From Streptomyces sp. CB02959 (lineage in GTDB: Bacteria; Actinomycetota; Actinomycetes; Streptomycetales; Streptomycetaceae): 64,000 bases of DNA. Each line of letters starts with the position of its first letter. Positions within the stretch are counted from its first letter, which is position 1. Shown one piece after another: positions 30,469 through 39,001 of this stretch. The DNA lies in the NCBI RefSeq assembly GCF_002803155.1, contig NZ_NNBP01000003.1:310001-374000 (forward strand). The letters run 5' to 3'. The notes beneath the pieces were generated by a model. That model had not been told where the DNA came from. It saw only the letters and a program-made list of their open reading frames with translations, and did not search any database. The position numbers were made by a program, and so were the translations under genes.

Positions 30469-31491
30469 TCAGTCTCGACGATACGAGTGGGTCAGCAGAA
30501 CCTTCCCAGGAGCTGGCGGGCTGGTCGAGATGCAGGAGGCAGTGACGACGTACGCGGAGACGCTCTTCGGGTCGGACGGGTGCGGCAGCACGACGAGGAA
30601 TGCGTCCTTGCCCTCGTAGACGCTGCGGGTGGCGGCCAGTGGCTTCTCGGTGCGACCGATGCCCTGGCGCACACACGAGGGGACGGTGTCCGCCTCGCCC
30701 CGCAGCGGAGTCTCGGGGGAGCTGCGGGTGCCCATCTCCGGCGTCTGCTGCGCCTTCTTCGTGGCGAGCAGCTTGTGGACGTCCGCCCCGAGCGCAGCGG
30801 TGGTCAGGCTCGCTGAGGATCCCCCACCCGCCGAGGAGGAGCTGTCCTGTTTGGTGGCCTGGACGCCGCTGGTGCCGGTGCTCTGGATGAGCAGCCCGCC
30901 CACTCCGAGTACCGCCGCTGCGGCTGCCGTGCCGAACAGGACCCGCGGCCACCGTCGGGAGCGAGACGAACGGCGCCCCGGCGTCTGTCGGCCCGGCCCC
31001 GAGGCGCCGCGGCCCCGCCCGAGCGGCGGTGCTGCCGTAGCTGCATGGAGAGGCGCCTGCACGTTGGTTTCACGTGAAACGGCGGTAGGCGTGACCGATG
31101 TTTCACGTGAAACCACAGCCGGGGCTGCCGTTGTTTCACGTGAAACAGACGCGGGGCCGGTCGATGTTTCACGTGAAACCGAGCCGAGAGAAGGCGATGT
31201 TTCACGTGAAACGAGAGGCTTGCCCTCGGCGGTGGTGGAGTCCAGCAGCGCCTCGGCGGCAAGGGCCGCGTCGATGCGCTCGGCGACGTCGGCCGGCATC
31301 CGCGTCGGGCCGGGGAGCGTACCGAGAAGTCCTCGGATCTCCTCCAGAGACGCAAAGACGTCTTCGCACAGCGCGCAGCCGGCGAGATGATTCCGCAGAT
31401 CCGCGGTGCGTGAGGGGGAGAGCAGCCCGTCCGTGAGATCGGAGATCTCGGAGACCTCCGGGTGCTCGCCCGCGCCGGTCGTCGACGTCAC
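30469..31491 (-). CDS. Zinc-type transmembrane anti-sigma factor with a VSRET repeat encoded by parS
   Basis: A 340-residue protein. The N-terminal anti-sigma domain (about 1-85) has the zinc motif HLAGCALC (H35, C39, C42). A disordered linker follows, then one membrane helix (about 183-203) and an extracellular domain with a Cys pair (PSCVRQGIG and VTASCISTS). The GTG start at 31491 overlaps the sigM stop as GTGA, so it is the likely partner that holds SigM at the membrane. The linker contains five VSRET units beginning at residues 94, 105, 116, 127 and 138, because five parS sites lie in its codons. Confidence 0.88.
   Translation of the reverse strand: MTSTTGAGEHPEVSEISDLTDGLLSPSRTADLRNHLAGCALCEDVFASLEEIRGLLGTLPGPTRMPADVAERIDAALAAEALLDSTTAEGKPLVSRETSPSLGSVSRETSTGPASVSRETTAAPAVVSRETSVTPTAVSRETNVQAPLHAATAAPPLGRGRGASGPGRQTPGRRSSRSRRWPRVLFGTAAAAAVLGVGGLLIQSTGTSGVQATKQDSSSSAGGGSSASLTTAALGADVHKLLATKKAQQTPEMGTRSSPETPLRGEADTVPSCVRQGIGRTEKPLAATRSVYEGKDAFLVVLPHPSDPKSVSAYVVTASCISTSPPAPGKVLLTHSYRRD
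31067..31212. repeat. parS: Five parS sites at exact 33-bp spacing within the anti-sigma gene
   Basis: Perfect GTTTCACGTGAAAC copies start at 31067, 31100, 31133, 31166 and 31199. The 19-bp spacers differ from one another. The 33-bp period is 11 codons and close to three helical turns, so the sites lie near one face of the DNA. Confidence 0.97.
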
Positions 31492-32183
31492 GCTCGCCCA
31501 CCTCCGCCCTTCACGGCACCTGTGCCCTTCGGTCCTGCCGTCGGTGGGACGGATGTCCCCTGCGCCCGGTTCCTTCCCCCGCTCGCGGGATTGCTACCCC
31601 CGCCGTCGCCGCGCAGATGGGTGACCAAGGGCAGTAGCCGAGCTCGCCCTCTTGAGCAGCGGCTTTTCACCGTTCCGGTCGGTACATCGAGAATCTCAGC
31701 GGCCTCCGCGACGGAATATCCCTGCATGTCGACGAGCACGAGAGCGGCACGCTGCTCCTCGGGGAGGGTGCGCAGCGCGATGAGGAGTTCACGGTGCAGG
31801 TCCTGGCGTTCAGCCGGCAGCGCCGCGGATTCTTCGGGTTCGAGGAGCTGTTCCAGCCGCTCGGTCTCGGCGACCGGGGAGGTGCGTCGAGAGGCCGCCT
31901 TGCGGGCCCGGTCCAGACAGGCGTTGACCGTGATCCGGTGCAGCCAGGTCGTCACGGCGGACTGTCCACGGAAGGAGTGTGCGGCGCGATAGGCGGATAC
32001 CAGCGCGTCCTGCACGGCATCAGCGGCTTCTTCGCGATCGCCGAGGGTGCGTAAGGCCACGGCCCAGAGCCGGTCACGGTGGCGCCGGACGATCTCCCCG
32101 AACGCATCGGGGTCGCCTTTCACATGCAGCGCAAGGAGATCAGCGTCGGTTGGTGTCGAAGCCTTGTCGCTGTCGGTGGACAC
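31488..32183 (-). CDS. sigM: ECF RNA polymerase sigma factor (SigM-like)
   Basis: A 231-residue ECF sigma factor. Region 2 contains DADLLALHVKGDPDAFGEIVRRH and GDREEAADAVQDALVSAYRA for -10 recognition. Region 4 contains LPEEQRAALVLVDMQGYSVAEAAEILDVPTGTVKSR for the -35. I start it at GTG 32183 (VSTDSDKAS), with G-rich sequence upstream; the frame is open much further but not protein-like. Coupled to its anti-sigma factor and followed by trxBA, the arrangement of the sigM locus of S. coelicolor and M. tuberculosis. The tail after region 4 (about 35 residues) is Gly/Pro-rich. Confidence 0.93.
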   Translation of the reverse strand: MSTDSDKASTPTDADLLALHVKGDPDAFGEIVRRHRDRLWAVALRTLGDREEAADAVQDALVSAYRAAHSFRGQSAVTTWLHRITVNACLDRARKAASRRTSPVAETERLEQLLEPEESAALPAERQDLHRELLIALRTLPEEQRAALVLVDMQGYSVAEAAEILDVPTGTVKSRCSRGRARLLPLVTHLRGDGGGSNPASGGRNRAQGTSVPPTAGPKGTGAVKGGGGRA

Positions 32184-32294
32184 GGGCCCCCCGGCCGTAG
32201 CTGCCTGATCTCGGTCCCCATTGAAGCCCGCCGGGTGACGAATGTAAATGCTGGGAAGGGCACCTCGCCGACTGGAAACGATCTTCTTGGACCG

Positions 32295-32353
32295 AAGGGC
32301 GTGGATACGGGGCGCCGGCCTCTCGGCCGGTCGACCTCCGTACCCACGCCCTT
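32295..32353 (-). terminator. Long hairpin after the pseudokinase gene
   Basis: 16-bp arms (32295-32310 and 32338-32353, one mismatch) enclose a second small GC stem. It lies 25 bases past the stop and before sigM. Confidence 0.6.
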
Positions 32354-32377
32354 GTCGGATGGCGCGCGTGCTCAGCC

Positions 32378-34099
32378 TCAGCTGGTGAAGGAAACCTCGG
32401 TTACGCCCTGCTTGAAGCCGGGGCCGCTGTAGGCGTCCTGCGGCGACTGCGGCATCGCGGTGATCCACACGACGACATAGCGCGCCTTCGCCGGTGTCTT
32501 GAGCGTGACCTTGGCGGTGCTTCCCGAGGTCTTGGCCGTACCGAGCTCCTGCATGGAGCTCAGCGGCGCGGATGGCGAGAGGGAATCGGCGGCGTAGAGC
32601 GTCACCGTCGTGTGGTCACCGGTGTAGTGCAGCCCGATGGAAGCGGTGCTTATCTGCTGCTTCGAGCCGAGGTCGTAGACCAGCCCGACGCCCTTCTTGA
32701 AGGCCGGGTTGAGATCGGGGCCCTCGCGGTAGCTCTTGCTGCGCCAGTACGTCGCAGGGTCCCCGTCGTAGGTGTTCCGTGCCTCGTCGGGGTGCTGCGG
32801 TTGGCCGTCCGGGTAGTACTCCGCGCCGTCCACGATCTTGATCGTCTTGCCGTCGGGCTTCTTGGCGCCCCCGCCGGCGGTCTGCGAGTTCCCCTGGGTT
32901 TCCGGGTCGCCCTCCCGCTTGAGCAGGGTGTCCGCCAGCTGCCAGCTGCCCAGGCCCAGCGCCGCGATCAGCAGTGCGGAAACCGACCACTTCAGCGCCT
33001 TGCCGGTGCGGCTCTGCAGCGGGGGCGGCGGCGTGACGACGGGCTGTGTCGCCCGCACCGACTGGCCGTTGTGGCCCCGCGGCTGGCCGTAGGAGCCCTG
33101 CTGGAAGCCCGTGCGCTGGTACGGCGGCGGGGTCGAGAACGCGGTCTCCGGAGGACGGATGCGCGGCATCGCGGCGACCGCCTTGGCCAGTTCCTCCGGC
33201 GTGGTGCACGGCGGCTCCTGGCGGGACGCGGTGGCCCCGTCGTTGACCAGCGCCCGCATGGCGAGCTCGGACAGCCCGCGGTGCACGCCCGCGCGCACCT
33301 GGTCCGGTGCGATCAGGCCGACGCCCTTGGGCAGGCCGGCGAGGCCGTAGGCGTCGTTCTCGTACGGCCAGCGCTGGGTGAGGCCGGCGTACAGCAGTGC
33401 GCCGATCGCCTCGGTGTCCGTGCGCTGCGGGTGCTCGCAGGTGATGCCGCGCAGCGCCGCCATGACGGCGAGGCCGCGGATGCGGTACTGCCCGGATTCC
33501 GTGCGCAGCACCGAGCCGGGGGTGAGCCGTAGGTGGGACAAGCCCTCGCGGTGCGCGGCGGCCATGGCCTGGGAGACCTGGCTGACGAGCTGGTAGGCGT
33601 CGTGGGGTTCGAGCGGACCGTTGGCCAGGACTGTGGCCAGCTCGGTGGCGTCCGGCAGCCACTCGTGGACGACGTAGACCAGGTCGTTGTCCTCGACGGC
33701 ATCGAGGACCTGGACGAATCGGGGGTCGCCGAGGAGGGCGGAGGCCCGGGCGGCCGAGAGCACCGGACGGGCTCTGGGGTGGTCCGCGGGGAGGATGTGC
33801 ACGCCGACGGCCCTGCGGAGCTTTTCGTCGACGGCACGCCAGCTGCTGAATCCGTCCAGACGGGTGACGCACTCCTCAAGTCGATAACGTCTGGCGAGCT
33901 TGTGGCCGCTGTGGAGTTCCGGGGGCTTGGAATCGGTCGCCTCGGCACCCTTGTCTTCGGTGCGCGTGGTGTCCTTTTCCTTGCCCGCTACCTTTTCGGC
34001 CTCCGCACCGTCGTCCGTGGCCCGACCCGCCTTGGCGGTCAGCGGCTCCTCGCCGCTCGTGTCGGCCACGTCGACGGCAGCCGTGCTCCGTTCCGCCAC
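32378..34099 (-). CDS. Membrane pseudokinase with extracellular discoidin-like domain, MurJ partner
   Basis: A 573-residue protein from GTG 34099. An acidic N-terminus (1-65) is followed by a kinase-fold domain (about 70-290) without catalytic residues: AVGVHIL lacks the ATP-binding Lys, HLRLTP (189-194) replaces HRDIKP, and no DFG is present. A Pro/Gln-rich linker leads to one membrane helix (SVSALLIAALGLGSWQLA) and an extracellular domain (NTYDGDPATYWRSKSY), typical of discoidin-like folds. In Mycobacterium tuberculosis the same domains are fused to MviN/MurJ, where the phosphorylated pseudokinase recruits FhaA and restrains peptidoglycan synthesis. Here it is a separate gene 107 bp after murJ. 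Confidence 0.85.
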   Translation of the reverse strand: MAERSTAAVDVADTSGEEPLTAKAGRATDDGAEAEKVAGKEKDTTRTEDKGAEATDSKPPELHSGHKLARRYRLEECVTRLDGFSSWRAVDEKLRRAVGVHILPADHPRARPVLSAARASALLGDPRFVQVLDAVEDNDLVYVVHEWLPDATELATVLANGPLEPHDAYQLVSQVSQAMAAAHREGLSHLRLTPGSVLRTESGQYRIRGLAVMAALRGITCEHPQRTDTEAIGALLYAGLTQRWPYENDAYGLAGLPKGVGLIAPDQVRAGVHRGLSELAMRALVNDGATASRQEPPCTTPEELAKAVAAMPRIRPPETAFSTPPPYQRTGFQQGSYGQPRGHNGQSVRATQPVVTPPPPLQSRTGKALKWSVSALLIAALGLGSWQLADTLLKREGDPETQGNSQTAGGGAKKPDGKTIKIVDGAEYYPDGQPQHPDEARNTYDGDPATYWRSKSYREGPDLNPAFKKGVGLVYDLGSKQQISTASIGLHYTGDHTTVTLYAADSLSPSAPLSSMQELGTAKTSGSTAKVTLKTPAKARYVVVWITAMPQSPQDAYSGPGFKQGVTEVSFTS

Positions 34100-34206
34100 C
34101 GTCGTTCCTGCCTCCCCATCCGTTGCAGGCTCAATGAGCCAAGACAATTGTGCCCACAGTCCGCCACTATGCACGACACACGGTGGCAGCCGATGGTTGT
34201 GCCCGG

Positions 34207-36450
34207 TCAGCGTCCCAGCTTGGATCTGACCATGCCTACCAGGGCGTTCAGCTCCTCGATCCGCATTTTTCGGGCGGCGAGGTAGAAGACGGCCAGAAGT
34301 GCGGCGGCGCCGCCGACGAGTGCGGCGAGCGATCCGACGAGCCCGGTGCCGAGCGCCTGCATCAGGACGTACACCAGGGCGCCGGAAATGATCGTGGCGG
34401 GGACGCTGGCGCCGGCGAGCCGGGCGTAGGTCCGCACCACGTGCGAGGTGTCCAGGTCGCCGTCCATCCGCTTGCTGAGGCGGCGCCAGGCGACGCCGAC
34501 GCCGATGACGTAGGCGAGGCCGTAGGACGCCGCCATGCCCACCACGGCCCAGCGGGCGGGCAGGACCAGGAAGCAGAGGGCGGAGGCCGCGGCGTTGACG
34601 CCGGCGACGATCACCGTGTTGTAGAAGGGGGTCCGGGTGTCCTCGTACGCGTAGAAGGCGCGCAGGACGACGTACTGCACCGAGAACGGGATCAGGCCCA
34701 CGCCGAAGGCCATCAGCATGTAGCCCATCGGGATACCGGCGCCGGACGAGCCGTAGACGAGCGTGCACAGCGGAATGCCCAGGGAGAGGAACCCGAACGA
34801 GATCGGGACGATGGCCACGGCCGAGGTGCGCAGGCCCTGGGAGATGTCGTCCCGGACCGCTCCGGTGTCGCCGTCGTGGGCGGAGCGCGCGAGCCGGGGC
34901 AGCAGTGCGGCCATGACGGAGACGGTGATGATCGCCTGCGGCATGTTCCAGATCAGCTGGGCGCTGGCGTAGGAGATGAAGCCGGTGCCGGGGTGGCCCT
35001 GTCGGTCCGCGGTGTTCCCGGCCCAGGTGGAGAGCTGGGTGACGACCAGGACACCCGCCTGGTTGGCGAGGACGAACAGCACCGTCCACTTGGCGAGCTT
35101 GGCGGCCTTGCCCAGGCCGTGGCCGCGCCAGTCGAACCGGAACCGCAGCTTGAAGTCGGCGTCGCGCAGGTACGGGATCATCGCCAGCGCCTGGACCACC
35201 AGGCCCAGGAGGGTGCCGATGCCCAGCAGCCGGATGCCCTGGTCGGGGATCGTGGTGACCCCGATGTGGGAGGTCTTCGCCGTGCCGTAGACCCAGATGA
35301 ACAGGCCGAAGGTGGCGATCATGACGATGTTGTTGAGGACCGGGGTCCACATCATCGCGCCGAAGCGGCCGCGGGCGTTGAGGATCTGGCCCATGACGAC
35401 GTGCAGGCCCATGAAGAAGATCGTGGGCACGCAGTAGCGGGTGAAGGCGACCGCGACCTCGTTGGCAGCTGGGTCGCGGGAGATGTCGAACGAGACCAGT
35501 TTCACCAGCAGGGGCGCGGCGAACACCGCCAGTACCGTCAGGATGCCCAGGACGACGACGACCAGGGTCAGCAGCCGGTTGGCGTAGGCCTCGCCGCCGT
35601 CGTCGTCCTCCTTCATCGCGCGGACGAGCTGCGGGACGAAGACGGAGTTCAGGCCGCCGCCGATGGTCAGGATGAAGATCATCGTCGGCAGCTGGTAGGC
35701 GACCTGCCAGGAGTCGCCGAGCACCGCGCCGCCGAGCGCCGCGACGATCAGCGCCGAGCGGATGAAGCCGGTGAGCCGGGACACCATCGTGCCGGCGGCC
35801 ATCACCGCGCTGGACTTCAGCAGCCCTGAGGCGCGGCCTCCGGACTGCTTGCCGGCCGCCGCCACCGGGGCGGGCTCCGGCTCCGGCTCGGGCTCCTGGG
35901 TGAGCTGCTGTGCCACCGGCTCCGGGCCGGGGGCCGCCATCGGGGCCTGCGGGGCCATGGGGCCCGGCGCGGGGTGCGACGGCTGGTAAGGCTGCTGCTG
36001 GTCCTGGAAGAGGTGGGCGAACGCATCCCGCTCGGGGCGCTCGTCGGCGCCCTGGGCCATCAGCGCGTCGCCGCCGGCGAACTGCACCGTCGCGTCGGGC
36101 TCGCCGTACGAAAGATCGTGGGTCGGGCCCTGGGGGCCGGCCGGACCGGCCGGTGCGGGCGCGGACCACTGCTGCGGTGCGGGGGTCTGCTGCGGGTACT
36201 GCGGCCCGGGCGGCTGCTGGTAGAGGGGGTGCGCGGGCTGTCCCGGGGGTGGCGGGGGCGCGGCGTGGCCGTAGACAGGCTCGGTGGTCGGAGCCTGGCC
36301 GGTCGGGGCCGGTGACGGGTACAGGTCGTTGCGGTAGGCGTCCTGGACGTGCTGGTCCTGGTCCGCGGGCAACGGCGGCGTCGGAGGGACCGCCCCCGAG
36401 GGATCGCCATGGGCGCCCCGGCCGCGGTCACCGTCGTACGGCGCATTCAT
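34207..36450 (-). CDS. murJ: Lipid II flippase MurJ (MviN)
   Basis: A 747-residue protein. The first ~205 residues are a Pro/Gln/Tyr-rich cytoplasmic extension. The MviN core then follows with about 14 helices, including SSAVMAAGTMVSRLTGFIRS, the family's typical start, and Arg-rich loops. MurJ moves the peptidoglycan precursor lipid II across the membrane. E. coli MurJ has 511 residues, so the extension explains the size. It is followed by the pseudokinase and preceded by DUF6049 with a 46-base gap. Confidence 0.97.
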   Translation of the reverse strand: MNAPYDGDRGRGAHGDPSGAVPPTPPLPADQDQHVQDAYRNDLYPSPAPTGQAPTTEPVYGHAAPPPPPGQPAHPLYQQPPGPQYPQQTPAPQQWSAPAPAGPAGPQGPTHDLSYGEPDATVQFAGGDALMAQGADERPERDAFAHLFQDQQQPYQPSHPAPGPMAPQAPMAAPGPEPVAQQLTQEPEPEPEPAPVAAAGKQSGGRASGLLKSSAVMAAGTMVSRLTGFIRSALIVAALGGAVLGDSWQVAYQLPTMIFILTIGGGLNSVFVPQLVRAMKEDDDGGEAYANRLLTLVVVVLGILTVLAVFAAPLLVKLVSFDISRDPAANEVAVAFTRYCVPTIFFMGLHVVMGQILNARGRFGAMMWTPVLNNIVMIATFGLFIWVYGTAKTSHIGVTTIPDQGIRLLGIGTLLGLVVQALAMIPYLRDADFKLRFRFDWRGHGLGKAAKLAKWTVLFVLANQAGVLVVTQLSTWAGNTADRQGHPGTGFISYASAQLIWNMPQAIITVSVMAALLPRLARSAHDGDTGAVRDDISQGLRTSAVAIVPISFGFLSLGIPLCTLVYGSSGAGIPMGYMLMAFGVGLIPFSVQYVVLRAFYAYEDTRTPFYNTVIVAGVNAAASALCFLVLPARWAVVGMAASYGLAYVIGVGVAWRRLSKRMDGDLDTSHVVRTYARLAGASVPATIISGALVYVLMQALGTGLVGSLAALVGGAAALLAVFYLAARKMRIEELNALVGMVRSKLGR

Positions 36451-36496
36451 CGCTGCCCCACCTCATCTGTCGCCGGCCATCCGGCCCCGTCGCCTA

Positions 36497-38815
36497 TCAA
36501 CGGTCCACTTTCTCACCTGAGCCGGACGGCCCGGACTCTTCCGAACCGGTGTCCGGCGTGGGCTCACTCGGCTGCTCGGGGCCATCACTGCCCGTGCCGC
36601 CGTCGTCGCCGTCCTTGCCCTCGGCGGGGGAACCGCCGTTGTCCTCGCCGTTTTCCTCGTCCTCGGTGTCCTCGGCCGCCCTCCGCTTGCGCTGGAGATA
36701 GATCCGGAGACCGGCGAGCACCAGCAGCAGCACGCCGCCCGCGATGACGAGCATCACAGTGAGGGTGATCTCGGTGACGTTCACCCGGAACGTCATGGGC
36801 TCACCGTAGGGCTTGCCGTCCGCGGTGTAGAGCTGTGCGGTCACCCAGGCGAGGCCGTTGGCGTTCGCGGTGGTCTCGAACTTGAACGACTGGCTGTGCC
36901 CGCCGTCCACCTTGATCTGCTGGGACTTCCCCACGTCCAGGCGGTTGGGCTGCGACGAGGCCAGTCGCAGGGTCAGGCCCTGGATGCCCTGCAGGAGGTT
37001 GTTCTGGACCGTCACCGGGATCGTGGCGCTGCGCCCGGAGAGCGTCGCCTCCGACTTGGGGATCAGGCGGACCTTCTTGGTCAGACCGTCGAGGTAGGAC
37101 CGGACCGAGGCACGGAACGCGGCGGCACCCTTGTCGTCGCCCCGCCACGACGTGGACATCTCGCGCATTATCGCGTTGCCGAACGGGGTGACCACGCGTT
37201 CCGGCTGGGCCAGGACCACCTGGAAGTCGTCCAGCGAGCTCTGCGTCTCCTCGATCTGCCGGAAGGCTTCGGCGGGGAGCTCCTGGCGGCGCAGGAACGA
37301 CGGGTACGCGGAGCGGCTGGGGATCTGGCGGTTGGCGTTCGGATCGGGCTTGGCCTTGGCCGCGTCACCGAGCTTCGTCTGCTGGGTCCAGTTGGCCTGC
37401 TCCAGGTTCCGCAGCGCGCCGGCCATGGCCTGGGCCTGGGGCGCCGTGGGCATGCGCTGCGGCGCGACGACGACGCTGCGCTGCTGCTCCGGGTTCTCCA
37501 GGCCGATCATCTGGGCCTCGGCGAGGAATTCCTGGATGGCGAGGCTGGCGTTCCCGGACTTCGACATATCGCCTTCGAAGGCCCGGGAGAGCTGGGTGTC
37601 GGTGACGATGGCGGTGTTGCCGCCGCCGATGGGCCGGGCAGCGGTCGGGGTGTACGAGAGGCCGTTGTCCCGCAGGCTGTCGCTGCGGGTGATGACGTTG
37701 TGGGCGCCGGCCGAGGTGGCGACGTCGACGATCGAGGAGTCGATGGCGCCGTTCACCGGCCAGGTGAAGTCGGTGCGCGGCTTCACCCCGAGGATGGTGT
37801 CCACCGTCTTCGAGGCGAGTTCGGTGGCCGGGCCGAGGTGGCTGAGGGAACTCGGCACGCTCTTGCCGTGGTGCGCCAGCGAGGCCAGGTCCGGGTCGCC
37901 GAACGGCAGGGCGACGACCTCGTGCCCCTTCACGGCGTTCCCGAGATCGTTGAGCCACTGCATGGCGACGGCCTGGTTCTTGCCCAACGGGCCGTCCGGG
38001 CCGTGCACGCGGTACGTCTTGGTCATCGCTTCGACGGACGCGAGCAGGTCCGGATCGATGACGAAGGTCACCGGGAGGTTCTTGCCGAGCTCGACCATCT
38101 TCTGGAGCCGGCCGCCGTTGGCGATCTCCGCCGCGAGGTCGTCGTTGCGGAACACCGGCGTCTGCTGGGCGTCGGCACCGGTCTCGGCCGTCAGATGGGT
38201 GGTGGAGATCAGCGGCCACAGGTAGGTGAGCTGGGTCTTCTTCGCCGGGGCGGCGTCCTGCCAGGGCAGGAAGGTCCGGTCGATGCCGAGGACCTGGTCG
38301 TACGAGGAGCTCGGGGTGTGGCCGGACAGGGTGACCTCGAGCGGGTAGACGCCGTCCGTGCTGAGGCCGAGGTCCTTGACCGGGACGCTGACGGTGAAGG
38401 TCCGACTGGTGCCCGGGTCCAGCTTGTCGACCTTCTCGGTGTGGTTGCCGATCTCCGGGCCGTCGGCGCTCGACAGATAGCCGGTGCGCTTGGTCACAGC
38501 CTCGATGGAGCTGCGGTCGTTCAGCGCGGTGCCGCGGTGCAGTCCGACGTGGGCGTCGGTGATCGGGCTCTTGCTGTCGTTGGTCAGCGTGCCCGAGACG
38601 GTGACGGTGTCGTCCTTGCCGGGTGCGGCCGGGGACATCGCGTTGATCGTGACGCTGACCGGGTGGGTGCCCGCCGAGTCCGCCTGGGCGGTGGCTGCGT
38701 GCGGGACCTGCAACGCTGCCACGAGCAGGGGTACTCCGGTGAGCAGCGTCACGGTCCTTCGCAGCCACCGGCCACGCGGCCGTTCAGTCGCCTGGAACCC
38801 TGCCGCATCGGCCAC
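36497..38815 (-). CDS. DUF6049 family secreted membrane-anchored protein
   Basis: A 772-residue protein starting at GTG 38815. It has a signal peptide (RRTVTLLTGVPLLVAALQVP, about 18-40), a large extracellular region with an N-terminal beta-type domain (VTVSGTLTNDSKSPI) and a middle part reminiscent of polysaccharide-deacetylase-like folds, one C-terminal helix (VMLVIAGGVLLLVLAGLRIYL), and a very acidic cytoplasmic tail. Position before murJ and after the divergent CCA-adding enzyme is conserved in Streptomyces. The context suggests a cell-envelope role; no activity is known to me. Confidence 0.88.
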   Translation of the reverse strand: MADAAGFQATERPRGRWLRRTVTLLTGVPLLVAALQVPHAATAQADSAGTHPVSVTINAMSPAAPGKDDTVTVSGTLTNDSKSPITDAHVGLHRGTALNDRSSIEAVTKRTGYLSSADGPEIGNHTEKVDKLDPGTSRTFTVSVPVKDLGLSTDGVYPLEVTLSGHTPSSSYDQVLGIDRTFLPWQDAAPAKKTQLTYLWPLISTTHLTAETGADAQQTPVFRNDDLAAEIANGGRLQKMVELGKNLPVTFVIDPDLLASVEAMTKTYRVHGPDGPLGKNQAVAMQWLNDLGNAVKGHEVVALPFGDPDLASLAHHGKSVPSSLSHLGPATELASKTVDTILGVKPRTDFTWPVNGAIDSSIVDVATSAGAHNVITRSDSLRDNGLSYTPTAARPIGGGNTAIVTDTQLSRAFEGDMSKSGNASLAIQEFLAEAQMIGLENPEQQRSVVVAPQRMPTAPQAQAMAGALRNLEQANWTQQTKLGDAAKAKPDPNANRQIPSRSAYPSFLRRQELPAEAFRQIEETQSSLDDFQVVLAQPERVVTPFGNAIMREMSTSWRGDDKGAAAFRASVRSYLDGLTKKVRLIPKSEATLSGRSATIPVTVQNNLLQGIQGLTLRLASSQPNRLDVGKSQQIKVDGGHSQSFKFETTANANGLAWVTAQLYTADGKPYGEPMTFRVNVTEITLTVMLVIAGGVLLLVLAGLRIYLQRKRRAAEDTEDEENGEDNGGSPAEGKDGDDGGTGSDGPEQPSEPTPDTGSEESGPSGSGEKVDR

Positions 38816-39001
38816 GCGCTCGCCCGTCCCTCGTCGTCATCAGTGGTCGTCGGAATGTGCGTCCACGAATGGTAACGAGGCCCGGCGTGCCGTAGTGCCG
38901 CGGACTGCTCCACATGATCACTACGGTCGGAGGTCCGTGTGCGCTTGTCCCCTTTATCAACGTGACGCCGGGTGCTGCGCGGCCACGTACCCTTTTCTGT
39001 T

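Noticed and set aside
31067..31212. CRISPR-like regular array
   Set aside because: The repeat unit is only the 14-bp palindromic parS with 19-bp spacers, all inside an intact reading frame. There is no cas gene, and the same 14-mer occurs singly across the window.
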